From Planctomycetota bacterium (lineage in GTDB: Bacteria; Planctomycetota; GCA-002687715): a stretch of DNA of 10,609 nt. Position numbers and translations under genes: made by a program. Under the pieces are notes generated by a model that worked only from the letters and a program-made list of their open reading frames with translations, did not search any database and was not told the DNA's origin. How positions within the stretch are numbered: position 1 is the first letter of the stretch; the number at the start of each line of letters is the position of its first letter. The stretch spans positions 1 through 10,609 of the forward strand of contig JABSRK010000107.1 in assembly GCA_013213915.1 (NCBI GenBank), given 5' to 3'. Of the stretch, positions 1-7,363 are shown piece after piece.

Positions 1-1
1 G

Positions 2-1705
2 GCGCCCTTCGACGGACTCCGATGGAACGGCGACGAGCCGGAGGTCATGGTCGACAAGACCTGGTATCGGCTCGTTGCCATCGACGGCACGAAACAGACC
101 GAGATCCTGGCCTTCTGCAAGAAGACCTGGCGAGGGAGGTGGCAGAAGCGGTTCTCTGAAGACCTGGTCGAGGTCTTGTCCGGAATGGGCCATCCCCCGG
201 GCAAGACGGTGGACCTGGGGGTCCGTGAGCTATCCGGCGGCGGCAAAAAGACGCTGCGCGGGGTCGCGATGACGGAGGCGCGGCGGAAAGAGCTGTGGGC
301 CGCAAACCAACGGGAAGAGGGCCGCAGCCAAGGGCTGGGGCCACCTCGTTCGCTTACCCGCGCCCAGGTCGAGAAGGACGTGGAACGTCTCGCCTGGCGC
401 GTGGAGCACGCATACTCGTACCGTGACTTGCTGGGGGTCGACTGGCGTCGCGAGATCACCGCGCTGCGCCGCGTCGGCGAGCGGGTCGATCAGCGCGCGT
501 TCGGATTGTCGGTGATGAAGTTCCTGGCCCGGTTCGGGGATGGACACACGCGCGTAGGCGGGAGCACACGCATCCTCCCCCCTGGTTTTCTTCCCGTGCT
601 GCTCGCGCCCCTGGGAGACCGCATCGTCGCCCTGCGACCCGGAGGAGGAGGACCGGCCGTACCCGGAAACCCCTATGTGAAGTCCATCGACGGCGTACCG
701 GTGGATCGGTGGATCGAGGGCGCGATGTCGATCGTCCCCGCGGGCCATGCGGAGTTCATGCGACGGGTGGCAACCGAGCGCGCTCACTTCGCCGCCTTCG
801 TCCGCGCGGAGTTGAACCTCCAGGTCAAGGACGCCAGTCGCGTCTCCATCGAGTTGACCGACGCCAGCGGCACCAAGAGCGTGAAGATGAGCCGCCCCCT
901 CGCGGGGCGCCCGCCAATAGCACGTCCCTCGTCGACGCCGGCGCAGCGCGTCCTCGAAGGGAACGTCGGCTACATCCAGATCCCCTCCATGGCATCCGGC
1001 GAGTCGTTTCGGCGATGGCTGCACCGGTCCATGGGCGCGGTCAAGGACACGGCGGGGCTCGTGATCGATGTCCGCGGCAACGGCGGCGGCAGCCGCGAAG
1101 CCCTGCGGGTTCTGCTTCCCTACTTCATGGCCAAGAACGACCCGCCTCACGTCGCCAACGTGGGGGCCTACCGTCTCGGCGCGGGCGACGATCCCGCCGA
1201 CCCGAAGGGGTTTCTCGACAACCGCTACCTGTGGCCCGCCGGCCACGTCGGCTGGAGCGATGCCGCTCGTGGCGCCATCGCGAAGGTCGCGGCGACGTTC
1301 AAGCCCGACTGGAAGTTGCCCGCCGGTTGTTTCAGTGCCTGGCACTACATGGTGCTCGAAAGGACGCCGGACACGGCATTCCACTACGACCGCCCGCTGA
1401 TCATCCTGCTCGACACCGGCTGCTTCAGCGCCACTGACATCTTCCTGGGGGGATTCTCCGGCCACCGCAACGTGACGCTGATGGGGACCCGGAGCGGCGG
1501 CGGGAGCGGACGAAGTCGCTCAGAAGCTCTCCCCAACAGCGGGCTGACCGTTCGCATGTCGACCATGGCGTCGTTCCGCCCGAATGGCCAGCGCTACGAC
1601 GGCAAGGGGATCGCACCCGACGTCGAGATGCGACCGATCCTCTCAGATCTGCTGGGGAGCACGGACTCGGTCCTGGACGCGGCTGTCAAGCGTCTCACGC
1701 GCTGA
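2..1705 (+). CDS. S41 (tricorn/C-terminal processing-like) peptidase, 5'-truncated
   Basis: Serine endopeptidase of family S41, probably acting in the envelope. The first ATG is at 47, but the same frame is open from base 2 and the upstream codons (APFDGLRWNGDEPEV) read on naturally into the protein, so the true start and any signal peptide lie before the window. Order seen: an N-terminal accessory region (to about 350), a helical S41 lead-in with the FGDGHT motif at 533-550, a PDZ-like stretch (about 580-760, with the SIDGVPVDRW segment), then the protease core from about 950 (GNVGYIQIPSM, DVRGNGGG). The likely nucleophile is the Ser at 1427-1429 in GCFSATD, matching the SAS-E region of the family. 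The usual downstream Lys of CtpA-type enzymes is absent: the loop reads GTRSGGGSG, as in the tricorn-like branch. It ends with the usual GKGIAPDVE segment. Family assignment is firm; substrate is unknown. The next gene starts 39 bases downstream. Confidence 0.88.
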   Translation, partial: APFDGLRWNGDEPEVMVDKTWYRLVAIDGTKQTEILAFCKKTWRGRWQKRFSEDLVEVLSGMGHPPGKTVDLGVRELSGGGKKTLRGVAMTEARRKELWAANQREEGRSQGLGPPRSLTRAQVEKDVERLAWRVEHAYSYRDLLGVDWRREITALRRVGERVDQRAFGLSVMKFLARFGDGHTRVGGSTRILPPGFLPVLLAPLGDRIVALRPGGGGPAVPGNPYVKSIDGVPVDRWIEGAMSIVPAGHAEFMRRVATERAHFAAFVRAELNLQVKDASRVSIELTDASGTKSVKMSRPLAGRPPIARPSSTPAQRVLEGNVGYIQIPSMASGESFRRWLHRSMGAVKDTAGLVIDVRGNGGGSREALRVLLPYFMAKNDPPHVANVGAYRLGAGDDPADPKGFLDNRYLWPAGHVGWSDAARGAIAKVAATFKPDWKLPAGCFSAWHYMVLERTPDTAFHYDRPLIILLDTGCFSATDIFLGGFSGHRNVTLMGTRSGGGSGRSRSEALPNSGLTVRMSTMASFRPNGQRYDGKGIAPDVEMRPILSDLLGSTDSVLDAAVKRLTR

Positions 1706-1709
1706 CGGA

Positions 1710-1722
1710 GCCCGCTGCGGGC
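1710..1722 (+). other. Small GC hairpin just after the S41 stop codon
   Basis: GCCCG-CTG-CGGGC is a perfect 5-bp inverted repeat with a 3-base loop, five bases after the TGA at 1703-1705. No T-run follows, so it is not a standard intrinsic terminator. In DNA this GC-rich such a stem can arise by chance. It could weakly attenuate or stabilise the 3' end of the upstream message. Confidence 0.25.
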
Positions 1723-1732
1723 GCGCATCGCC

Positions 1733-1738
1733 TAAGCT
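1733..1738 (+). promoter_or_regulatory. Putative -10 element (TAAGCT) for leaderless transcription of the amidase/NamZ gene
   Basis: TAAGCT fits the TAnnnT pattern and sits at -12 to -7 if the A of the ATG at 1745 is the transcription start. That is the geometry of leaderless promoters described in Actinobacteria and Deinococcota. The 39-base spacer holds no Shine-Dalgarno-like sequence in front of this ATG, in contrast to the clear sites before the dehydrogenase and the sulfatase-like gene. No convincing -35 box is visible. Position and the missing ribosome site are seen; promoter function is inferred. Confidence 0.45.
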
Positions 1739-1744
1739 CCCGCC

Positions 1745-3940
1745 ATGCGCGCGCTCGTCGGCATCCTGATCACCACCACCACCACCCTGCTCGCGCAGGG
1801 GATCGAGCAGCGCGCATTCGAACGCACCATCACCAAGGGTTGCGAGGAGGCGTCCCTGTTCGGCGCCGTGTGCATTCTCGGGCGCACTGGGCGACCGGAC
1901 CAGCGTGCCGCGGTCACCCACCGGGCCGACGCCGTGTTCGACTGCGCGTCCCTGACCAAGGTCGTCGCCACCACCACGTGCGTCATGAAGCTGGTCGAGG
2001 AGGGCCGGCTCGCCCTCGATGACAAGGCGGCCGATCATCTGCCCGGGTTCGGCGCCAACGGCAAGGACATGATCACCATCGAGCAGCTGCTGCGCCATCG
2101 AAGCGGCTTGCTGCCCGACAACGCGCTCGCCGACTACCTGCAGGGCCCGCGCGAGGCGCGACGGAAGATCTGCACCCTCGGGCTGCGGGCTCCGCCCGGC
2201 ACCCGGACCATCTACACCGACGTCGGATTCATCGCGCTCGGGTGGATCGTCGAACGCATCACGAACAAGACCCTGGACGCCTACGCCAAGGAGACGGTGT
2301 TCGACCCCTGCGGGATGAAGGACACTCGGTTCGTGCGGGCCGACGAGCCGGTCGATGACGCCTGGACCGCCCGTTGTGTCCCCACCGAAGCCGCGACGAA
2401 GGGAGGAGCACCGCTGAGGGGCGTCGTCCACGACCCCCGTGCGCGCGCCCTCGGAGGCGTCGCTGGCCACGCGGGGATGTTCTCCACCGCGGAAGACCTG
2501 CGGCGGTTCGGTCGCATGATCGCCACCGGCGGCGTGACCGAAGGCGGGCGGCGTGTCCTGGCAGCCGAGACCGTCGCACGCATGACCCGTCGCTCCCATG
2601 ACCCCGGCATTCGGGGACTCGGCTGGCGCCTCGGGTCGGCCGGCGTCACGTGGCACACGGGCTTCACCGGCACCGCCATCTGGATCGGTCCCGCGGACAC
2701 CGTCACGGTCCTTCTGACCAGTCGCCTGTACCCCGATGGCAAGGGAACCGTGGGGAGCTTGCGCAACCTGGTCACCACGCGAGCAGGCTGTGCGCCGGAC
2801 GGCGTGCTCCCCGGCGTCGATGTCATCGCCAAGCGAGGCTGGCCCCGCGACCTGCGAGGATTGGAGGTCGGTCTGATCACCAATCACACGGGACGGACGC
2901 GTGACGGCCGCTCCACCATCGACGTGCTGAACGACTCGAAGCGCGTGACCCTGGCCGCCCTGTTCTCCCCCGAGCACGGCATCCGTGGCGCCCTCGATTC
3001 AAGAGTGGCGGACACCACGGACAAGAAAACCGGGCTCAAGGTCCACAGCCTGTATGGGGCCACGCGACGTCCGAGCAAGGCCTCCCTCGCCGGACTCGAC
3101 GCCCTGGTGTTCGACATCCAGGACATCGGCACCCGGTTCTACACGTACGTGTCCACCATGGTCAACGCCATGGAGGAGGCGGCGCGGCGCGACCTCTTGT
3201 TCGTCGTCCTCGACCGCCCCAACCCGATCTCGGGACGCGGCGCTGCCGGACCCGTCGCCGACAACGACGCCCTCGACTTCGTCGGCCGGCTTCGCGTCCC
3301 CATCCGCCATGGCCTGACGGTAGGCGAGCTAGCGCACCTGGCCCGCGCAGACCTGAAGCTCGCCCTGCGGCTCCGCGTGATCCGGTGCGAGGGGTGGTTG
3401 CGCGACCGCCACGTCGACGAGTGCCCGCTGCCGTGGGTGAACCCCTCCCCCAACATGCGCAGCCTGGACGAGGCCCTCCTGTATCCGGGCATCGGCATCC
3501 TCGAGACAACCAACCTGTCCGTTGGTCGTGGCACGGCCACGCCGTTCGAGCACATCGGCGCGCCGTGGATGAACGGTGAGGCCGTCGCCCGGGCGTTGCG
3601 CGCCGCGGGCATCCCCGGTGTGACCGTGGCGGCGACGGAGTTCACGCCGACCGCGAGCAAGTTCAAGGGACAGCCATGCTCTGGTGTCCGGTTCACCATC
3701 ACGGACCGCGTCGCCCTGGATCCCGTACGCCTCGGACTCACCCTGGCTTCGATCCTCGTCCACCATCACGGCGACGCGTGGGACACCCGGCGGCTGGACA
3801 GGCTCCTCAAGAACCGGCGAGCGCGTGACGGGTTGCTGGCGCGCAGGTCCTACGCGGCCGTCGAAGCCGCGTGGCAGGCCGACCTGGCGGCGTTCCGCGC
3901 ACGACGGACCTGGCTCTACCCTGGAGGTGGCACGCGATGA
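1745..3940 (+). CDS. namZ: Secreted fusion: beta-lactamase-fold serine hydrolase (AmiE-like) + NamZ exo-beta-N-acetylmuramidase domain
   Basis: 731 residues. An N-terminal signal peptide (hydrophobic stretch with five Thr at 10-14, likely cleavage near LLA-Q18) leads into a serine beta-lactamase-fold domain at about 22-340: SLTK (S69, K72) is the SxxK nucleophile motif, YTD at 157-159 stands for YxN, and HTG at 304-306 stands for KTG. From about 357 to 725 runs a full-length NamZ domain (formerly DUF1343, GH171): SPEHG (E410, H411), DIQDIGTRFYTY, DRPNP from 490, PSPNM at 567-571, then ETTNLSVGRGT and GAPW. In Bacillus subtilis the separate genes amiE (ybbE) and namZ (ybbC) are neighbours in the muropeptide recovery cluster: AmiE cuts MurNAc from peptide, NamZ removes terminal MurNAc from glycan ends. 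By analogy the fusion would do both outside the cytoplasm. The first domain could instead be an esterase or carboxypeptidase; this fold alone does not fix the substrate. The NamZ call is strong. Confidence 0.9.
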   Translation: MRALVGILITTTTTLLAQGIEQRAFERTITKGCEEASLFGAVCILGRTGRPDQRAAVTHRADAVFDCASLTKVVATTTCVMKLVEEGRLALDDKAADHLPGFGANGKDMITIEQLLRHRSGLLPDNALADYLQGPREARRKICTLGLRAPPGTRTIYTDVGFIALGWIVERITNKTLDAYAKETVFDPCGMKDTRFVRADEPVDDAWTARCVPTEAATKGGAPLRGVVHDPRARALGGVAGHAGMFSTAEDLRRFGRMIATGGVTEGGRRVLAAETVARMTRRSHDPGIRGLGWRLGSAGVTWHTGFTGTAIWIGPADTVTVLLTSRLYPDGKGTVGSLRNLVTTRAGCAPDGVLPGVDVIAKRGWPRDLRGLEVGLITNHTGRTRDGRSTIDVLNDSKRVTLAALFSPEHGIRGALDSRVADTTDKKTGLKVHSLYGATRRPSKASLAGLDALVFDIQDIGTRFYTYVSTMVNAMEEAARRDLLFVVLDRPNPISGRGAAGPVADNDALDFVGRLRVPIRHGLTVGELAHLARADLKLALRLRVIRCEGWLRDRHVDECPLPWVNPSPNMRSLDEALLYPGIGILETTNLSVGRGTATPFEHIGAPWMNGEAVARALRAAGIPGVTVAATEFTPTASKFKGQPCSGVRFTITDRVALDPVRLGLTLASILVHHHGDAWDTRRLDRLLKNRRARDGLLARRSYAAVEAAWQADLAAFRARRTWLYPGGGTR
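1772..1786 (+). repeat. (ACC)5 trinucleotide run in the signal peptide
   Basis: Five perfect ACC repeats encode Thr10-Thr14 in the signal peptide of the fusion protein. A change in repeat number would keep the frame but alter the length of the hydrophobic core. It is short and may be plain codon bias. Confidence 0.6.
3923..3928 (+). promoter_or_regulatory. Shine-Dalgarno site deciding the dehydrogenase start
   Basis: GGAGGT lies eight bases before the ATG at 3937, inside the last codons of the fusion gene. It supports 3937 as the start over the in-frame upstream ATG at 3871, and points to translational coupling through the ATGA overlap at 3937-3940. Confidence 0.75.
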
Positions 3941-4884
3941 AGGGCCTGTGGATCGAGAGCGGATCGGTACAACTCCGCGACGATCTTCCCCAACCCGAAC
4001 CCACCGCCGGCGCGACACGGGTCCTCGTCACCTGCGCGGGCGTCTGCGCCACTGACCTGGCGTTGCGTCGCGGGTACATGGGATTCACCGGCGTCCCCGG
4101 ACACGAGTTCGTCGGGGTCGCCATCGACGGACCGCGCGCAGGTCAGCGCGTCGTCGGCGACATCAACGTCGGCTGCGGCGACTGTCGGTCCTGCCGAGAG
4201 GAACACGGGCACCACTGCCCCGATCGCACCGTGCTCGGCATCGTGAAGCGCGCGGGCGCGTTCGCCGAGGAGATCCTGCTCCCTGACCGCAACCTGATCT
4301 ACGTGCCCGATCACGTTCCGGACGACGTGGCCGTGTTCACCGAACCGCTCGCGGCCGCACTCCAGATCGTCGAGCAGGTGCCCATGACCGGACAGCGCGC
4401 CCTCGTAGCGGGAGACGGACGGCTCGGGCTGCTCATCGCCAAGGTCCTCGCGCTCGCAGGCTGCGAGGTCACCTGCGCCGGCCGACATCCGGAGCGGGCG
4501 GAGCTGCTGCCGAACGGCACGCGTCACGCAACGGGAGTCCTGGAGTCGACGCCGACCGACCGCACATACGACCTCGCCGTCGAGGCTACGGGAGATCCGA
4601 ACGCGCTCGCGCGCCTGGTCGGCCACGTCCGGCCGCGGGGGACCATCGTCCTCAAGACGACGGCGGAGCGGCCGGCGACCCTCGACCTCGCCCCCCTCGT
4701 GATCGATGAAATCACCGTGGTCGGCTCCCGTTGCGGGCCGTTCGATCGCGCTCTCCACGCCCTCGCGGCCGGGGCCATCGACCCCCGTCCCATGATCGAG
4801 GCCCGCTATCCCCTCAGCGACGCCGTCCAGGCGCTCGATCACGCCGGACGGGGCGGGGTGCTGAAGGTGCTCATCGACGGATAG
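3937..4884 (+). CDS. Zinc-dependent medium-chain dehydrogenase (alcohol/threonine dehydrogenase-like)
   Basis: 315 residues, cytoplasmic (no signal peptide), oxidising or reducing an unknown alcohol/ketone or sugar alcohol with NAD(P). N-terminal GroES-like domain: catalytic zinc ligands C37 (GVCATD), H56-E57 (PGHE) and probably E136 (TEPLAA). Structural zinc lobe: C80, C83, C86, C94 in the usual CxxCxxCx7C spacing. Rossmann domain: GDGRLG at 159-164 (GxGxxG). After the second beta strand the sequence is AGRHPER, with no Asp where NAD-specific members usually have one, which hints at NADP use (inference). The start at 3937 gives a typical family N-terminus (MKGLW) and has a GGAGGT site; the 3871 ATG would add 22 residues overlapping the upstream gene. 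It overlaps the fusion gene by four bases and is followed 10 bases later by the barrel protein. At 315 residues it is slightly shorter than the usual 340-350. The substrate cannot be told from sequence. Confidence 0.9.
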   Translation: MKGLWIESGSVQLRDDLPQPEPTAGATRVLVTCAGVCATDLALRRGYMGFTGVPGHEFVGVAIDGPRAGQRVVGDINVGCGDCRSCREEHGHHCPDRTVLGIVKRAGAFAEEILLPDRNLIYVPDHVPDDVAVFTEPLAAALQIVEQVPMTGQRALVAGDGRLGLLIAKVLALAGCEVTCAGRHPERAELLPNGTRHATGVLESTPTDRTYDLAVEATGDPNALARLVGHVRPRGTIVLKTTAERPATLDLAPLVIDEITVVGSRCGPFDRALHALAAGAIDPRPMIEARYPLSDAVQALDHAGRGGVLKVLIDG

Positions 4885-4887
4885 GGT
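4882..4887 (+). promoter_or_regulatory. Possible -10-like TAGGGT before the barrel-protein gene
   Basis: TAGGGT overlaps the TAG stop of the dehydrogenase and ends seven bases before the ATG at 4895, nearly the geometry of the TAAGCT box before the fusion gene. The same bases offer a weak Shine-Dalgarno (AGGG at 4883-4886, eight bases from the ATG), so either reading is possible. Confidence 0.25.
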
Positions 4888-4894
4888 AAGGCCG

Positions 4895-7363
4895 ATGCGT
4901 TTCCTGTTCCCGATCGTCGTCCTCGGCATGGTCACGGTGGCGTCCGCACAAGACGCGTCACGGGATGGGCTCGCCCGGTTCATCGCGACCCACCGGAAAA
5001 CCCCCGGGACGTACGGTCCCGTGGACCAACCCTGGGCCGACGCGACGTGGACGTGGCGGGCCCTTCGTTGCGCCGACCTGGTGGGTGAGGAACCCGGAAA
5101 ACTCCACGGGAACGTCCGCACGGCCATCCGCGCGCTCCCCACAGGAGCGTCCTGGAGTCGGCGCGCGACCCACGCTCGTCTCCTGCGCCTGGTCGGGATC
5201 GACCCCAGTCCCCCACCGCGCGACCCACCGTTCTTGTCGGCGACGTCGTGGGTCGGATCGCCACCTCTCTCCGAACTCGAAGCGCTGGTCGAAATGCAGC
5301 GCCTCGGTGGCGTGGAACCCGATCGTCCGGTGCTCGAGCAGGTGCTCAGCCTGTGGCGGGCACGCGACGGCGGGTGGCGGTGGCCGGCCACGTTGAAGGA
5401 AACCTTCGCGCACGTGAGGGAAGGGACCGACTTCGAGCAGCTCCCTGAAACACCGGAGGCGCCGTCGACGGCGGGATCCATCGCCGCGGCGGTCCGATGT
5501 CACGTGCACGGGGGCATCGAGATCCGCGATGCGCACCGCGCCGCCCTTCGGCTGCACGCGCTACGGAGAATCAACGGCGGCTACCGACAGGGAACGCCCG
5601 GGTACGACGTCACGGGGCTGTGGGCAACGTACGACGCCCTGCGCGCGTTGCGTGACCTCGGCACCAAGCCGGTGGACTCCGCGCTCACCGCGTCGTGGAT
5701 CGCGGGGCACCGCCACCGATCAGGCGGCTTCGCCCACGCGCCCGAGGAGCCCCCGTCCCTCGAAGCGACGTGGCTGGCCCTCGAGTGCCTGCACCTCCTG
5801 GGGCAGCCGCTGCCACCCATGCCTGCCCACCCCCTCGAAGGTGGCTGGCCCGACGCGGACGACCCGGGCGATCTTCAGCTGTTCCAAGCCGCGGTCCAGA
5901 TGGGTTCCGATCCGGGCACATGCGTCGCCCTCGCCCACCGGATCGGCGCCGACCTGCTGCTGATCAAGACCCTGCAGAACACCGAACGCGAACTCGCCAG
6001 GCGCGCGCACGCCGTCGCCAAGGGGTTCGCCCGTCCCCTGGCCATCGGCTGCGCGCGCGAAGAGCACCGGCGCGCCTGGGGTGTGGAAGGCCTCGGGTAC
6101 GCGACCCACTGCTCCGACGTCGTGTTCGACATCGACCACGAGCTCGCGGACCGGGCGTGGCACGTCGGCTTCGAAGCCCTCGTCGACGCGTGGCGTGAGG
6201 ACCGGTCGTCCGGCGCCCTCGTGTTCTCAGCGAGCCACCTGCATCGCGAACTCCTCGCGCCCGCGTACGAGCACAGCGCACGACGGGGAGGCTACGGCGC
6301 ACTCATGGCCGGCTGGGCGTTCGCACCGGGCGGCGACGTGGTCCGCGAGAACCCATGGCTCGAGCGCTGGGTCGCGCGGCTCCCCGTCCTCGGCAACCAC
6401 GACGCCCACACCGATCCGTTCCACTGGTTGCATCAGGGGCTGAGGACGCGAACCCTGTTCTTCGCCAGGTCACCAGATGTGGCCGCCTTTGTAGACGCCG
6501 TCCGCAAGGGGCGGGTCGTCGCCGTCGCTCACGGAGACGACGGGCTCACGGCGTGGGGACACCCTCACTGGACCGCGCGGGCCCGTCGCCAACGCAAGGT
6601 GTGGGACCGGGGACGCCCCGCCAATCTGCTCCCCGCGCCCATCGCCATCCCCATCGACCGGCGCACCCATGGCGAGATGCCGGCGCTGCGCGAGGGATTC
6701 GGGATCATCGTCCGCGCCGCCGCGCGGCTCGGCGACGACGCCCTGCCGTCAGAGGTCGCCGTCCACATCGACGGGCAAAGCACGCGGTTGCCGCTGCGGC
6801 TCGCGCCGCCGCAACACGACGGGCCCCCGGTCCTGTGGCTGCCTCTCCCCCACCTCGAGCGCGGCGAGCACGAGGTCAGGATCACCGCGAACGAACGCAC
6901 GACAACACAGCGGCTGATCTTTGCAGACCCCGTACGCGCGGACGAGCCCCATCCGTCGACGAACCGGACGCGGCCGCCGCAGAAGCTGGAGCTGGGGTCG
7001 CCAGACGAACTGCCCTTCGTGCGACACACGTCGCTCACACCGACCGACTTTCAGGGATCGGTGAAGATCACCTGCGGACGCGCCGACGTGATCATCGGCT
7101 CCGGAGAAGGAGGGCACATCCGCGTGGACATCACCGGTGGACACGCCTTGGATTGGTTGCGACTCCACGTGGACGGAAACGACAAGCCGTTCTCGCTCAC
7201 CTCCCTCGATGGCAACGAACGAACGATCCTCTTGCCGATCCCGAAGGAGACCGCCGCGCGAACGATCCACCGCATCACCATCCGCACCAGCCTCGATGGC
7301 TGGATCCAGCGCCCCTCCGCCAGCGACCTGGAGTTACGCAGCGTCTCGTGGGAGGTCCGGTGA
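4895..7363 (+). CDS. Secreted multidomain protein: prenyltransferase-like alpha/alpha repeats, possible PHP-like metallohydrolase region, beta-sandwich C-terminus
   Basis: 822 residues, function not recognised. A signal peptide (1-18, ending ASA before Q19) predicts export. Residues about 30-330 hold repeated aromatic/Gly segments with following helices, as in the prenyltransferase/squalene-cyclase alpha/alpha-barrel superfamily: GGWRWP (159-164), GGYRQGTPGYDVTGLWATYD (from about 229), GGFAH (from about 276), GGWPD (near 316). Residues about 345-560 form a different region: LLLIKT, ATHCSDVVFDIDHE (403-416), SASHLHRE (445-452) and GNHDAH (500-505: H502, D503, H505), then GLRTRTLFFA and KGRVVAV. 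The tail of this region resembles the end of PHP domains of the CehA/McbA type, but the usual first-strand HxH motif is not seen. From about 605 to the end the sequence is strand-rich, probably two beta sandwiches. It begins 10 bases after the dehydrogenase and overlaps the next gene by four bases. A carbohydrate- or phosphoester-related extracellular role is a guess; the coding call is secure. Confidence 0.82.
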   Translation: MRFLFPIVVLGMVTVASAQDASRDGLARFIATHRKTPGTYGPVDQPWADATWTWRALRCADLVGEEPGKLHGNVRTAIRALPTGASWSRRATHARLLRLVGIDPSPPPRDPPFLSATSWVGSPPLSELEALVEMQRLGGVEPDRPVLEQVLSLWRARDGGWRWPATLKETFAHVREGTDFEQLPETPEAPSTAGSIAAAVRCHVHGGIEIRDAHRAALRLHALRRINGGYRQGTPGYDVTGLWATYDALRALRDLGTKPVDSALTASWIAGHRHRSGGFAHAPEEPPSLEATWLALECLHLLGQPLPPMPAHPLEGGWPDADDPGDLQLFQAAVQMGSDPGTCVALAHRIGADLLLIKTLQNTERELARRAHAVAKGFARPLAIGCAREEHRRAWGVEGLGYATHCSDVVFDIDHELADRAWHVGFEALVDAWREDRSSGALVFSASHLHRELLAPAYEHSARRGGYGALMAGWAFAPGGDVVRENPWLERWVARLPVLGNHDAHTDPFHWLHQGLRTRTLFFARSPDVAAFVDAVRKGRVVAVAHGDDGLTAWGHPHWTARARRQRKVWDRGRPANLLPAPIAIPIDRRTHGEMPALREGFGIIVRAAARLGDDALPSEVAVHIDGQSTRLPLRLAPPQHDGPPVLWLPLPHLERGEHEVRITANERTTTQRLIFADPVRADEPHPSTNRTRPPQKLELGSPDELPFVRHTSLTPTDFQGSVKITCGRADVIIGSGEGGHIRVDITGGHALDWLRLHVDGNDKPFSLTSLDGNERTILLPIPKETAARTIHRITIRTSLDGWIQRPSASDLELRSVSWEVR
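7351..7355 (+). promoter_or_regulatory. Shine-Dalgarno site for the GTG start at 7360
   Basis: GGAGG four bases before GTG 7360, in the final codons of the upstream gene. Together with the GTGA overlap (stop TGA at 7361-7363) it supports this GTG as the start of the membrane protein and translational coupling. The spacing is slightly short. Confidence 0.65.

Noticed and set aside
47..49. ATG at 47 as the true start of the S41 gene
   Set aside because: The frame is open upstream to base 2 and those codons read as a plausible continuation of the protein; no ribosome site precedes 47.
230..1465. 411-codon open frame on the - strand
   Set aside because: Antisense to the S41 peptidase, whose DGHT, RGNGGG and Ser motifs prove the + strand frame.
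1710..1722. Hairpin as an intrinsic terminator
   Set aside because: The stem is only 5 bp and no T-run follows; kept only as a weak structural note.
1643..2977. 444-codon open frame on the - strand
   Set aside because: Antisense to the beta-lactamase-fold and NamZ domains; low-complexity composition and no start context.
3871..3936. Upstream ATG for the dehydrogenase at 3871
   Set aside because: It would overlap the fusion gene by 70 bases, adds a Arg/Pro-rich tail not typical of the family, and lacks the GGAGGT site seen before 3937.
3916..5481. 521-codon open frame on the - strand
   Set aside because: It lies opposite the dehydrogenase and barrel genes, which have clear family motifs. 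Its sequence is Arg/Gly/Pro-rich with no recognisable domain, as expected of an antisense shadow in GC-rich DNA.
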